55,983 nucleotides of DNA, taken from positions 1 to 55,983 of the forward strand of contig JAEXXM010000067.1 in assembly GCA_023405815.1 (NCBI GenBank), given 5' to 3'. A program made the position numbers and the translations under genes. The notes under the pieces are model-generated. The model was not told where the DNA came from and searched no databases. It worked only from the letters and a program-made list of their open reading frames with translations. Below, in pieces: positions 37,096-46,486 of the stretch (position 1 is its first letter; each line of letters begins with the position of its first letter). Origin of the DNA: Pseudomonadota bacterium. GTDB taxonomy: Bacteria; Pseudomonadota; Alphaproteobacteria; Rhizobiales; Hyphomicrobiaceae.

Positions 37096-38336
37096 GCTCG
37101 CTGCGCGCCAAGCTCGCCATTCTCCTCGTCGTCGTCATCGTCTCGGTCGTCGGGCTCCTAACGGCGGTGCTGCTCTACTTTCTTGCGCCGCCAGGGCCGC
37201 GACAGTCCGTCGGGCCGATTGCCGAAGTGGTGGAGACGCTGACGAGGGCTGCAGCGTCACCGGGAGCGGTGCCGCTGGCGCGCAGCCTTCCCGAAGGGCG
37301 CCTCAATCCGTTTCTGACCGACAGGTTGCGCGCGGAGCTGAAACGCCGGGGGGCGTCGATCGACGTCGCCGTCTATCGCGTCGCGCGCAACCAGCCGAAC
37401 ATTGTCGCTGCGCGGATCGAAGGGCGCGGGTGGCTGACGATGCCGATTCCCGACCTGCCGCCGCCAGATCCGGGTTGGAGCGTCGTCTTCAAGTGGCTCT
37501 CGTTGCTTACCTTCGGCGCCGCGGCGATCGCGCTGTTCGTTGCCAACCGGATGGTGCGTCCGCTGGTGTTGCTGGAGAATGCCGTCGAGGCGGTCGGCAG
37601 TGACGCCATACTGCCGGTGCTTCCCGAGCAAGGTCCGGCCGAGGTGCGCGCGACGGCAAGGGCGCTCAACACGCTTTCGGCGCGACTGAAAGCGGCGGTC
37701 GAGAGCCGAATGCGTCTCGTCGCGGCCGCGGGGCACGACATGCGCACGCCGATCACGCGTCTGCGCCTGCGCGCCGAGTTCGTCTCCAATCAGGAGGAGA
37801 AGGAGGCGTGGCTGCGCGACCTCGACGAGCTGGAGCGGATTGCCGAGAGCGCGATCCAGCTCGTGCGCGAAGAATCAGACAAGGCGCCGCCGCAGGATAT
37901 CGACCTCGATGCCTTCGTTCGTGACACGGCAGAAGACCTGCGTGGCCAGGGTTTCGATGTCGAGGTCGCCGATGCGGAGCCGGTGAAAGTGAGGACGGGC
38001 CGGCTGGCGCTCAGTCGCGCGCTGCGTAATCTGCTGATCAATGCGGCAACGCATGGATCTCGGGCGCGCGTGTCCGTCAAGGAAAGCGACGGGCTGGCGC
38101 AGGTCGTCATCACAGACGAGGGGCCCGGAATCCCCGAGAGCATGATTGGGCGCGTTTTCGAGCCGTTCTTCCGAGCCGATCCCGCGCGGCGCCAGAGCAT
38201 TCCGGGTGCGGGTCTCGGGCTCACCATCGCACGCGAAATCGTCCAGCGGGCCGGCGGAGCCATCCGCATCCAGAATGCGGTCGGGCGCGGACTGATCCAG
38301 GTCATCGAGCTGCCACTGGCCGAGGGGGCCGCTTAG
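37092..38336 (+). CDS. EnvZ/CpxA-type sensor histidine kinase
   Basis: A 414-residue inner-membrane kinase with two membrane helices (residues about 9-30 and 130-152) flanking a periplasmic domain of roughly 100 residues. A HAMP linker follows, then the phosphoacceptor in AAGHDMRTPITRLRLR near residue 217, and the ATPase domain with LRNLLINAATHG, DEGPGIP and GAGLGLTIA. Partner of the upstream regulator by overlap. The signal is likely envelope stress, inferred from the divergent LTXXQ protein. Confidence 0.93.
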   Translation: MSSLRAKLAILLVVVIVSVVGLLTAVLLYFLAPPGPRQSVGPIAEVVETLTRAAASPGAVPLARSLPEGRLNPFLTDRLRAELKRRGASIDVAVYRVARNQPNIVAARIEGRGWLTMPIPDLPPPDPGWSVVFKWLSLLTFGAAAIALFVANRMVRPLVLLENAVEAVGSDAILPVLPEQGPAEVRATARALNTLSARLKAAVESRMRLVAAAGHDMRTPITRLRLRAEFVSNQEEKEAWLRDLDELERIAESAIQLVREESDKAPPQDIDLDAFVRDTAEDLRGQGFDVEVADAEPVKVRTGRLALSRALRNLLINAATHGSRARVSVKESDGLAQVVITDEGPGIPESMIGRVFEPFFRADPARRQSIPGAGLGLTIAREIVQRAGGAIRIQNAVGRGLIQVIELPLAEGAA

Positions 38337-38502
38337 ACCAAAGACCAAGCGCATAAGCGGGCAAAACGATCAGGGCACGCAATGATGCGTTGCCTGCTCC
38401 ACGCTGCACTGGCAAACTTGAGTGGGATCAAATTTGCCGCGCCAGGCTGCCGCAGCTTGGTGTGGCGCGGAGCCGCGAATGGGCGACGCTCGGGAGGACC
38501 GC

Positions 38503-39303
38503 ATGGTGACGGAAAGTGCTTCTCTGAACATCGGAGAAGTCACGGGGCGCGTAGGGTATGCCGTTCGGCGCGTACCCCTCGATGCTCCATGGAACTGGCT
38601 GGCACGAGGCTGGCGCGACTTGTGCGCGGTACCGGTCCCAAGCCTGGCATACTCCGCCTTCTTCTGCGTTGGCGGATGGGTGACGTTCTACGCGCTCAAC
38701 CAGATGGAGCTGAGTTCACTCATTCCCGTTTTGGCGGGGGGCTTCCTGCTCGTGGCGCCGCTTTTCGCGGCGGGATTCTACGAGATGAGCCGGCGGCTGG
38801 AGAAGGGCGAGCCCGTCACTCTGCCCGACGTCTTTCGATCCTGCACGGGCGCAATCGGGCGGCTCAGCTTCTTCGGCATCGTCCTGTTCTTTGCGTACTT
38901 CCTCTGGGTTGAGCTGTCGTTCCTGTTACTCAGCCTGTTTCTCGACGGCTCTGAGGTTCCCGAGGCGAGCCAGTTCATGCAGAGCCTCATTTTCACGAAT
39001 GCCGGGCTTGCACTTCTGTTTGCGTCGGTGATCACGGGTGGTGTCCTGGCGGCGCTGGTGTTCAGCATCTCCAGCGTTGCGGTGCCGCTTCTGCTCGCCA
39101 GGGACGTCGATGCGGTAACGGCGATGGTGACGAGCGCACGCGCGACGAACGTCAATCGCGGCCCCATGCTGCTGTGGGCGGCCATCATCGCCGGGCACAT
39201 GGCGCTCGGGCTGGCGACGGTGTTCGTCGGCCTCCTCGTCATCTTCCCGCTGCTGGGCCACGCGACGTGGCATGCGTTCCGCGACCTTGTCAGCATCGAG
39301 TGA
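38503..39303 (+). CDS. DUF2189-family integral membrane protein
   Basis: A 266-residue protein with about six hydrophobic segments. It has the family signatures VRRVPLDAPWNWLARGWRDL near residue 20, PLFAAGFYEMSRRLEKGEPV near 85 and LIFPLLGHATWHAFRDLV-like at the C-terminus. DUF2189 proteins are of unknown function and sometimes lie near cytochrome oxidase genes, which is not the case here. The ATG at 38503 has GGGAGG five bases upstream; earlier in-frame ATGs lack a site. Confidence 0.85.
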   Translation: MVTESASLNIGEVTGRVGYAVRRVPLDAPWNWLARGWRDLCAVPVPSLAYSAFFCVGGWVTFYALNQMELSSLIPVLAGGFLLVAPLFAAGFYEMSRRLEKGEPVTLPDVFRSCTGAIGRLSFFGIVLFFAYFLWVELSFLLLSLFLDGSEVPEASQFMQSLIFTNAGLALLFASVITGGVLAALVFSISSVAVPLLLARDVDAVTAMVTSARATNVNRGPMLLWAAIIAGHMALGLATVFVGLLVIFPLLGHATWHAFRDLVSIE

Positions 39304-39450
39304 GCCTGACGCGCGGCGACGGATAGGTAGCACCCGGCTAGCCAGCCGGACGCCGGCGCCCCATGCAAGGACATGGTTCGGCGCGACCTAAGACCCTTAC
39401 CTAGAGTCCCGGTATGTTCCGCCGAAGTTTGTGCATTCGTTGAGATTTAT

Positions 39451-39525
39451 TGGAGCGGGCGATGAGATTCGAACTCACGACCCTTACCTTGGCAAGGTAA
39501 TGCTCTACCCCTGAGCTACGCCCGC
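39451..39525 (-). tRNA. tRNA-Gly (anticodon GCC)
   Basis: Read leftwards: acceptor GCGGGCG/CGCCCGC, D-arm GCTC/GAGC, anticodon stem and loop ACCTT-GCC-AAGGT, T-loop TTCGAAT and an encoded CCA after discriminator T. Total 75 nt. GCC decodes GGC/GGU. Confidence 0.97.
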
Positions 39526-39640
39526 ATCCATTGGGTAAGCGCCGCGGGATGCGCGGCGGACCCGCCTTATGGCGCAACTGCGCCGGCTTGGCAAGGTACC
39601 CTGCGCGAGGTCCGCAAATTTGCCTCGGTACGGAGCCAGG

Positions 39641-40057
39641 TCAGCCCTTCTCGCCCGTTCCGGCCTTGAAGTAGCTCTTCAGAGAGCACTGCGAGAACCC
39701 GCCCTCCGAGAATAGCCGTTTGACCTCTTTCAGGGCGACCTCCTTGGTCGCGCCCACGGCGGCCGCACAGCCCGATTTCGGGTCCGTGCAACACATGACT
39801 GCGAAGATATGGTCCATGCCGTTGGTGCTTGCCGGCTGGTCGGCGCACGTGGACGATACCTGCTTGCAGGCCAGCACGGCGAGCTTTTTCGCCTGGTCTT
39901 TGGTCGTCGCCCAAACCACGGTCGAGGAGTTCTCAAGATTGGGGGCGATGGCCGCCCACCGCTCCTGGGCGGCGGCGGGCGAGGCGGCGAGAGCCAGCCA
40001 GGGCAGCCCCAAGGCCAAGGCGAAGGTCGCGCGGCGGGCGAAAGCTTTGGCGGGCAT
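39641..40057 (-). CDS. Secreted cysteine-rich protein (DUF4189-like)
   Basis: A 138-residue precursor with a signal peptide (residues 1-31, cleavage after AAAQ or AAA). The mature part starts RWAAIAPNLENSSTVVWATTKDQA and has six cysteines (LACKQ, STCAD, VMCCTD, SGCAA, SQCSL). The alternation of a short beta strand, an Ala-rich helix and C-x(n)-C resembles DUF4189 domains, but the match is weak. Function unknown. Confidence 0.7.
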   Translation of the reverse strand: MPAKAFARRATFALALGLPWLALAASPAAAQERWAAIAPNLENSSTVVWATTKDQAKKLAVLACKQVSSTCADQPASTNGMDHIFAVMCCTDPKSGCAAAVGATKEVALKEVKRLFSEGGFSQCSLKSYFKAGTGEKG

Positions 40058-40218
40058 CGGGCCTCCTGAGATGATGGCCGGCGGATGCTAGCGCCGGCCC
40101 ATTGGCCCTTCAAGCTCCGGAGCACCAAGGCGGCAGGACTGTGCGGGATAGCCGATTGGCTGTAGCGCGGCGGCCGCTTAAGTAGGGGCGGACGAATCAA
40201 CACCGATGAAGAGACCTC

Positions 40219-40731
40219 ATGCCCGCATCCCGGAAGGACCTATTCGGCCGGCTGTCCGAGCTAGGGATCGAAACGACGACCGTGGAGCATGATCCAGTGT
40301 TCACCGTGGCCGAAAGCGGAGAGCTGGAGCGCAGGCTGCCCGGGGCGCACACGAAGAACCTTTTTCTCAAGGACGAGAAGGGTGCCCTGTTCCTCGTCGT
40401 CGCCATGTCGTCGACGCGTGTCGACCTCAAGGCTTTGGCGCGGACGCTGGCAGCAGGACGGTTCAGCTTCGGAAAGCCGGAGCTTCTCATGGACGTCCTT
40501 GGCGTGCCGCCCGGCTCGGTCACCGCATTCTCGGTCATCAACGACACATCGGGACGCGTCAGCGTGGTGATCGATGCCGAGTTGATGAAGCACGAGACGA
40601 TCAATTGCCATCCGCTCGAAAACACGGCGACAACCAACATTGCGCGCGAGGACTTGCTGCGGTTCATTCGGGCTTGCGATCACGAGGTTCGCGTTGTCAT
40701 TCTCGAGGGCGCCGCGGCGCCGGGCGGTTGA
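40219..40731 (+). CDS. YbaK/ProXp-type aminoacyl-tRNA deacylase (PrdX-like)
   Basis: A 170-residue free-standing editing domain. It has TVEHDPVFTVAESGELERRLPGAHTKNLFLKDEKG, the central lysine-containing KNLFLKD motif, SSTRVDLKAL, LGVPPGSVTAFSVIND and a C-terminal HPLENTATTNIAREDLLRFI. This pattern is that of the prolyl-tRNA synthetase-associated domain family (PrdX/ProXp), which hydrolyses mischarged Ala-tRNA(Pro) or related products. Exact specificity is not resolvable here. Confidence 0.9.
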   Translation: MPASRKDLFGRLSELGIETTTVEHDPVFTVAESGELERRLPGAHTKNLFLKDEKGALFLVVAMSSTRVDLKALARTLAAGRFSFGKPELLMDVLGVPPGSVTAFSVINDTSGRVSVVIDAELMKHETINCHPLENTATTNIAREDLLRFIRACDHEVRVVILEGAAAPGG

Positions 40732-40919
40732 TCGGGCGCTTGATCGGAGAATCCATCGCTGTCGCAGCGACTTGCAGTTCAAGCTCCGCATCGCGATGTG
40801 GCATGTCGTAGCGCTTATCGGAGCTTCCGGGGCGGGCCTTAAATTAGGTCGCCTGCCCGCGTTTTCTGCTATTGAGTTACCGTCGGCGAGGGCCCCTTCC
40901 TCGCCGCTAGGAGAGGAAG

Positions 40920-41831
40920 ATGGAATTCGGGTTGAAGGCGTCGCCGGCCGGTGCGGACGATGCCAGCATCATCAAGGATTCGACGACCGCGAGCTTCGCC
41001 AAGGATGTGCTCGAGGCGTCGCGCTCGGTCCCGGTGATCGTAGACTTCTGGGCCGGCTGGTGCGGCCCCTGCAAGCAGCTGACGCCGGTGCTGGAGAAGG
41101 TCGTCAAGAGCCACGGCGGCAAGGTGCGTCTCGTCAAGGTCAATGTCGACGAGCACCCGGCCATCGCAGGGCAGTTGCGCGTCCAGTCTCTCCCGACGGT
41201 CTACGCATTCCGTGACGGGCGTCCGCTCGACGGGTTCATGGGTGCGCAGCCGGAGAGTGCAGTGCGCGCATTCGTCGATCGGCTCGTCGGCGCAGACGCC
41301 GAGGCAGACGTTGCGACTTTGCTCGAGACCGCCGAGCAGGCGCTCGAAGAGGGAGACGTGCAGGCGGCAGCGGAAATCTTCGCGGCGGTGCTGCAGGAGC
41401 ACAAGCACAATCCCGTGGCGCTTGCGGGGCTGGCACGGTGCTATCTGCAAACCGGCGACTTGGCGCGCGCCGAGCAGATGATCGCCCTGGTGCCACCGGA
41501 AGAAAAGAAGGTGGCTGCGGTGGAGCAAGTGCGCGCGGCGCTCGAGCTTGCGCGCAAGGCCGGCGGCGAGGACAAGCGAGGCGAGCTGGAAAAGCGCCTT
41601 GAGACGAATCCGGCCGATCTGCAGGCGCGTTTCGACCTTGCCGTTGCGCTGGCGGCGCGAGGCGCGAAAAAGGAAGCGGTCGATCACCTGCTGGAGCTTG
41701 TCCGGCGGGATCGCAAGTGGAACGATGAAGCGGCCCGCAAGCAGCTCGTGCAGTTTTTCGAGGCTTGGGGTTTCAAGGATCCGGCCGCGATCGAAGGCAG
41801 GCGGCGTCTGTCGTCGCTGCTTTTTTCGTAG
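40920..41831 (+). CDS. Thioredoxin-TPR co-chaperone (CnoX/YbbN-like)
   Basis: A 303-residue cytosolic protein. The thioredoxin domain (about residues 20-130) has the intact active site WAGWCGPCKQL near 43 and the cis-proline region SLPTVYAFRDG. It is followed by TPR-like helices (EQALEEGDVQAAAEIFAAVLQ, GLARCYLQTGDLARAEQMI) and a C-terminal tetratricopeptide region. E. coli CnoX has SxxC and is not a reductase; the alphaproteobacterial form with CxxC can be redox active. GGAAG precedes the ATG. First gene of a three-gene run. Confidence 0.92.
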   Translation: MEFGLKASPAGADDASIIKDSTTASFAKDVLEASRSVPVIVDFWAGWCGPCKQLTPVLEKVVKSHGGKVRLVKVNVDEHPAIAGQLRVQSLPTVYAFRDGRPLDGFMGAQPESAVRAFVDRLVGADAEADVATLLETAEQALEEGDVQAAAEIFAAVLQEHKHNPVALAGLARCYLQTGDLARAEQMIALVPPEEKKVAAVEQVRAALELARKAGGEDKRGELEKRLETNPADLQARFDLAVALAARGAKKEAVDHLLELVRRDRKWNDEAARKQLVQFFEAWGFKDPAAIEGRRRLSSLLFS

Positions 41832-41879
41832 CATTCGGAATCGCGCAGAGCTTCATCGAGGCGGAAGGATTTTTGGCCC

Positions 41880-42563
41880 GTGTCACCGACCGATCGTTAC
41901 CGGCGTCCGGCAGACCTTCCCCCACGCATTCCCGTGTTCCCGCTGCGTGGTGCAATCCTGCTGCCGCGGGCGACGTTGCCGCTCAACGTGTTCGAGCCGC
42001 GGTACCTCGAGATGCTCGATGCCGTGATGGCGGGCGATCGGTTGATCGGCATTATTCAGCCGGCGGCGGATGACGCGGGCGAATACGAGGAGAGTCCCCG
42101 CGCTCCTGTAGTGCTGCGCAACGTGGGCTGTGTCGGGCGCGTCACCAGCTATCAAGAGGTCGATCATGCACGCCGCATGATCACGCTTACAGGCATCATG
42201 CGTTACGACGTGCTCGACGAGGCCGTGACCGATCTTCCCTATCGGGTGATGAGCGTCAGCTACGACCGCTATGCGAGCGACCTCAGCGAGGGCCTCGGCG
42301 AGGAGCAGGTCGACCGGGCAAATCTTCTGCGGGTGCTTCGCTCCTATCTCGACGCCAACAAGCTCGAAGCCGATTGGGCTGCAATCCAACGCGCTTCGAG
42401 CGAGTTCCTCATCAATGCGCTGTGTGTGATGAGTCCTTATGGGCCGGAGGAGAAGCAGGCGCTGCTCGAGGCACAGGATCTGAAGCGCCGCGCAGACGTC
42501 CTCGTCGCCCTCGCGGAGATGGAGCTCGCGTCCAGCGGCAATAGCGGGAACACGCTTCAATAG
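41880..42563 (+). CDS. LON substrate-binding-domain protein
   Basis: A 227-residue protein made of the Lon N-terminal domain only: IPVFPLRGAILLPRATLPLNVFEPRYLEMLDAVMAGDRLIGIIQP, GCVGRVTSYQEVDHARRMITLTG, and a C-terminal helical part. There is no ATPase or protease domain. GTG start with GGAAGG upstream; no earlier ATG is available. It lies 49 bp after the CnoX gene and before Trm112, a conserved alphaproteobacterial order. Role probably in recognising misfolded protein, inferred. Confidence 0.89.
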   Translation: MSPTDRYRRPADLPPRIPVFPLRGAILLPRATLPLNVFEPRYLEMLDAVMAGDRLIGIIQPAADDAGEYEESPRAPVVLRNVGCVGRVTSYQEVDHARRMITLTGIMRYDVLDEAVTDLPYRVMSVSYDRYASDLSEGLGEEQVDRANLLRVLRSYLDANKLEADWAAIQRASSEFLINALCVMSPYGPEEKQALLEAQDLKRRADVLVALAEMELASSGNSGNTLQ

Positions 42564-42578
42564 AGCTCGAGGTTCGGG

Positions 42579-42785
42579 ATGCCCCAGTCGCCTGGTCAGA
42601 ACGTCGATCCGAAGCTGCTCGAGGTGCTCGTCTGCCCGCTGACAAAGACGCGGCTCGAATACGACGCTGCGGCGCAAGAGCTGATCAGCCGTGCCGCCGG
42701 CGTCGCCTTTCCGATACTGGACGGCATTCCGCGCATGCGCCTATCCGACGCGCGTCCGCTCGATGATGGGCCAGGACGCCGATAA
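42579..42785 (+). CDS. Trm112-family protein
   Basis: A 68-residue member of the Trm112/UPF0434 family: VDPKLLEVLVCPLTKTRLEYD, LISRAAGVAFPILDGIPRMR. Many bacterial members have lost part of the zinc-binding cysteine set, and here only the CPLTK cysteine remains. In eukaryotes Trm112 activates methyltransferases; the bacterial role is unproven. 16 bp after the LON-domain gene. Confidence 0.9.
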   Translation: MPQSPGQNVDPKLLEVLVCPLTKTRLEYDAAAQELISRAAGVAFPILDGIPRMRLSDARPLDDGPGRR

Positions 42786-42888
42786 GGTCCGCATTTCGCG
42801 ATTAACCAACTAAATTCAGCGTTTGGAAAGATACGTATGATTGCTTTCTCACGTCTCGATTCAGTATTGAGTAACGGGTTTGGTCGGC

Positions 42889-45282
42889 GTGAGCGACGAG
42901 CGTTTGTATCCCACGGTCGCGCCAGGCGCGGCACGGGGCCGTCGCGTCATTTCGCACGAGCGCGTGCCGCTCGCGGCTGAGAGCCTCACGGGCATAAAAT
43001 CGAGCCTCGGCGACAACCGTGATCTTTCGTCGAACACGCAGACGCTCGTGTCGCTGATGATGCTGCTCGCGGGTCTCGCCTGCCTGATCGTCGCGTTCGT
43101 GCTTCTGCCCGGTCCGCTTACGGCGCTGCAGATCTTTGTGGCACTCGGTCTCGGGCTGACGTTCATCTCCATCTACCTCGCCTTCAATGCGCGGGCCGGC
43201 GCAGGCGCCACGCAGATGGAGCGGGTCGGAGCACGCCTTGAGCGACGGCTCGAACGGCTGCAGGACGCGCAATGGGAGCTGAGCGAGAACGAGGCTCGAT
43301 ATCGCGCGCTGCTCGATTCGCAAGAGGCCGTCATCATTCGCCGCGACGAGGAGGGCCGGCTGACGTTTGCCAACAAGGCGTTCTTCAAGATGTTCGCCGA
43401 GTCGGCGGAGAACGCCATCGGCAAGCCGTTCGCCGCCACGCTGTGCGAGGAGAGCAGCACCAAGCCGCTTTCGGTGTTTGACGGCTTGCGGCAGCAGCGC
43501 TTCGCGCAGCATGTCGTGACAGCCCGCGGACCGCGCTGGATCGAGTGGGAGGAGCAGCTTGTTGCGGCGCCCGCAGGCAACCGATTCGAAGTCCAGAGCG
43601 TCGGCCGCGATGTCACCGAGCAGCGTCGCGCGGAACTGCAGCTCGCGGAAGCTCGCGATCAGGCGGAAGCTGCGAACCGCGCCAAGGGCCGGTTCCTCGC
43701 AACGATGAGCCACGAGATCAGGACGCCGATGAACGGCATCCTCGGGATGGCGAGCCTGCTGCAGGACACGGCGCAGACACCCGAGCAGCAAACCTACGTC
43801 CGCGCGATAGACCAGTCGGCGCGAACGCTGTTGGCGCTGATCGACGAAATCCTCGACTTTTCGAAGATCGAGGCGGGTAAACTGGAGCTGAGCGAGGCGC
43901 CGTTCGCGCTCGATGCGTGCGTCCAGGGCGCGGTGGAGCTGCTGGCGCCGCGCGCACACGAGAAGGGTCTCGAGATCGCCTGGTCGGTGAGCTCGCAGCT
44001 GCCGCGTCTTGTCGTCGGCGATGAGCCCCGCGTGCGCCAGATATTGCTCAACCTGTTATCGAACGCGGTCAAGTTCACGGACGACGGCGGCGTCAGCGTG
44101 CGCGTCGGCGGAGGCGCCGAGCCGGGGTCGGAACGCGTGACCATCGAGATGGCGGTGGAGGACACCGGCATCGGCCTGTCGGCCGAGGACATGCGCAACC
44201 TTTTCACCGAGTTCGAGCAGACGGAGGCAGCGATCAGCCGTCGCAGCGGCGGGACCGGCCTCGGGCTGGCCATCTCCATGCAGCTTGCGCGCGCCATGGG
44301 CGGGGAGATCAGGGTCGCGAGCCGAGCCGGCAGTGGCTCGACATTCACCGCCGTGCTCGCTCTCGAGCGTGCAGGACCAACCATCGATAGGGGTGAGCAG
44401 GCGGTGTCCATCGACGGGGCCCGCGTTCTGCTTGCATTCGATCGCAGACTCGAGCGCCGCGCGTTGTGCGAAGCCCTGGCCGCTGTTGGGGTTTCGGCCA
44501 CCGAATGCGAATTTGCCTCGGCCTTGGATCTACTGGAATCGGCTGCATGCGCGGGAATGCCGTTCGACCGCGTCGTCATCGACGGTGCAGAAGGCGTGAC
44601 GGCGACGGGCGCCCTTCTGAGCAAGGCGCGAGATCTCAATACCCAATCGGGCGTGCGCGGCATCGTGCTGGTCAATGTGCTGGCGCGAGCCCGCTTGTCG
44701 GAGTTCCGCGCGGCCGGGTTCGACGCCTATCTCGTGCGCCCAGTGCGCCCGGCCTCGATGCTAATGCAGCTCGGCCTTCCGCATCTGGAGCCGGCCGCTA
44801 CCGAGCAGTTGCGCGAGGCCGAGGACGAAGCGCCGGTCGGGGTCGCGACGAGCTCGGTGCGCCGCGTGCTGCTGGCCGAGGACAACGACATCAACTCGCT
44901 GCTTGCCAAGCGGGTCCTGGAGAAATGCGGCTGCGACTACGTCGCGGTGGCGAACGGCGCAGAGGCCGTCGAGCTGGTGCGGCGATCGCTTGCAGGCGAG
45001 GAGCATCCTGTCGATCTCATCCTTATGGACATCTTCATGCCGCGGCTCGACGGAGTGCGGGCCGCGCGAGCGATCAAGGATCTCTACGCGGCGGGCCCCC
45101 AATCCCTATCTGCGCCGCCGATCGTGGCGCTGACCGCCAATGCGTTTGCCGAGGACAGACAACGCTACCTCGAGGCCGGGATGGACGACTACCTCGCCAA
45201 GCCCTTCGACAGGGCCGGGCTCGAAGCGATACTGCGTCGCTGGTTCGGGTCGCTTCCCGGCGGCGGTGCGGACGCCGCGTGA
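42889..45282 (+). CDS. Hybrid sensor histidine kinase with degenerate and canonical receivers
   Basis: About 797 residues. Two membrane helices (about 55-75 and 80-102), a PAS domain (about 135-245), a dimerisation domain with phosphoacceptor in FLATMSHEIRTPMNGILG near 275, and an ATPase domain (LLNLLSNAVKFTDDGG, EDTGIGLS, GGTGLGLAIS). Two receivers follow. The first (ARVLLAFDRRLERR, VVIDGAEG, LVRPVRP) lacks the acidic pair and has Arg for the usual Lys. The second is canonical (LLAEDNDINS, LILMDIFMPRLDG, DYLAKPFD). The GTG at 42889 is chosen; a TTG at 42880 adds three residues. No clear ribosome site for either. Confidence 0.88.
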   Translation: MSDERLYPTVAPGAARGRRVISHERVPLAAESLTGIKSSLGDNRDLSSNTQTLVSLMMLLAGLACLIVAFVLLPGPLTALQIFVALGLGLTFISIYLAFNARAGAGATQMERVGARLERRLERLQDAQWELSENEARYRALLDSQEAVIIRRDEEGRLTFANKAFFKMFAESAENAIGKPFAATLCEESSTKPLSVFDGLRQQRFAQHVVTARGPRWIEWEEQLVAAPAGNRFEVQSVGRDVTEQRRAELQLAEARDQAEAANRAKGRFLATMSHEIRTPMNGILGMASLLQDTAQTPEQQTYVRAIDQSARTLLALIDEILDFSKIEAGKLELSEAPFALDACVQGAVELLAPRAHEKGLEIAWSVSSQLPRLVVGDEPRVRQILLNLLSNAVKFTDDGGVSVRVGGGAEPGSERVTIEMAVEDTGIGLSAEDMRNLFTEFEQTEAAISRRSGGTGLGLAISMQLARAMGGEIRVASRAGSGSTFTAVLALERAGPTIDRGEQAVSIDGARVLLAFDRRLERRALCEALAAVGVSATECEFASALDLLESAACAGMPFDRVVIDGAEGVTATGALLSKARDLNTQSGVRGIVLVNVLARARLSEFRAAGFDAYLVRPVRPASMLMQLGLPHLEPAATEQLREAEDEAPVGVATSSVRRVLLAEDNDINSLLAKRVLEKCGCDYVAVANGAEAVELVRRSLAGEEHPVDLILMDIFMPRLDGVRAARAIKDLYAAGPQSLSAPPIVALTANAFAEDRQRYLEAGMDDYLAKPFDRAGLEAILRRWFGSLPGGGADAA

Positions 45283-45502
45283 ACCTCTCGCCTTACGCCG
45301 CCCGCAATTTCGTGTTGTGTCTGTCGGAAAGCCGCTAACAGCTCTGGGCAGCCAGTAAAAAGTCTGTCATGGAAGCGTGTTATCCCGCGCGGCTGGTGGG
45401 GGAAAACGCCAGGAACGCCGCTTGACCAAGTCGCGCGGGCCGCTTCAAGGCCGGCTTGGGGAGCCGTATGATAGCGGGCACTGGCAGGGGAGAGACCATA
45501 CA

Positions 45503-46471
45503 ATGAAGCAAGCGGCGCGCCGGATGGCCAGCCGACTGGCACGCAGCCCCAAGTGGCAAGCGGTTCCGGGCGGCCTTCTGGCTCTACGTGCACTACGGGA
45601 TGCCGGCGCCGAGGGCTTTCCGCTCCGCAAGCCCGACAAGGTCTACGGGAAAATCGGAAATCTCGAAGTGCGGCTTACGCGCAAGTGGCGGGACATCAAG
45701 CTCGCCCAGCGGCTGCGCTACAAGGTCTTCTACGAGGAGATGTCGGCTGTTCCTTCCTTGCGCGCGGAGCTTCGCCGCAGGGACGAGGATCCATACGACG
45801 CCGTCTGCGATCATCTGCTGGTCGTCGACGAGGCTGCGCCCGCCGTTAGCGAATCGTGGGGCGGTCTGCGCCGGCAAAAGGTCGTCGGCACGTACCGCGT
45901 GCTACGCCAGGAAATCGCCGAGAGCACCTTAGGTTTCTACACGCAGAGCGAATACGACATCGCTCCGCTCATCGCCTCGAGGCCGCACCACAGCTTCATG
46001 GAGCTCGGCCGCTCGTGCGTGCTCGAGCCCTACCGGAACAAGCGAACCGTCGAGCTGCTGTGGCACGGGCTGTGGACGTATGTGCGCGAGCACAAGGTGG
46101 ACGTCATGGTCGGGTGCGCGAGCCTGCCCGGGACCGACCCCGACCAGCACGCGATGGCGCTGAGCTTCCTGCATCACAACGCCCTGGCGCCGGCGGAATG
46201 GCGTTGCCGCGCGCACGAGACGCTCTACGTCAACATGGACCGCCTGCCGCGCGAGAAGGTGGATGCAAAGGCGGCGCTGAAGGCGCTACCGCCCCTGGTC
46301 AAGGGGTACCTGCGGCTCGGTGCCTATGTCGGCGATGGTGCCGTCATCGATCGTCAGTTCGGAACGACGGACGTGCTGATCATCCTGCCGGTCGAGAAAA
46401 TCGATCCGCGCTACTTCGAGCACTTCGGTGCACCGACCGAGGTGAAGAGCCGGGTGGCCGTCGACGCCTGA
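45503..46471 (+). CDS. olsB: OlsB-type ornithine-acyl-ACP N-acyltransferase (GNAT/hemolysin-like)
   Basis: A 322-residue acyltransferase of the COG3176 family that starts ornithine-lipid synthesis by moving a 3-hydroxyacyl group from ACP to ornithine. Signatures are LRYKVFYEEM, VCDHLLVVDE, VVGTYRVLRQE, MELGRSCVLEPYRNKRTVELLW, MVGCASLPGTDP and PPLVKGYLRLGAYVGDGAVIDRQF-type C-terminus. AGGGGAGAG lies ahead of the ATG. No olsA gene for the second acylation is adjacent. Ornithine lipids are common in Hyphomicrobiales membranes. Convergent with the GGDEF-EAL gene, with 15 bp between stops. Confidence 0.85.
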   Translation: MKQAARRMASRLARSPKWQAVPGGLLALRALRDAGAEGFPLRKPDKVYGKIGNLEVRLTRKWRDIKLAQRLRYKVFYEEMSAVPSLRAELRRRDEDPYDAVCDHLLVVDEAAPAVSESWGGLRRQKVVGTYRVLRQEIAESTLGFYTQSEYDIAPLIASRPHHSFMELGRSCVLEPYRNKRTVELLWHGLWTYVREHKVDVMVGCASLPGTDPDQHAMALSFLHHNALAPAEWRCRAHETLYVNMDRLPREKVDAKAALKALPPLVKGYLRLGAYVGDGAVIDRQFGTTDVLIILPVEKIDPRYFEHFGAPTEVKSRVAVDA

Positions 46472-46486
46472 GGCGTCGTCGTCCGT

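Noticed and set aside
40605..40811. Short frame across the end of the ProXp-type gene
   Set aside because: It overlaps the supported gene in another frame and has shadow-like composition.
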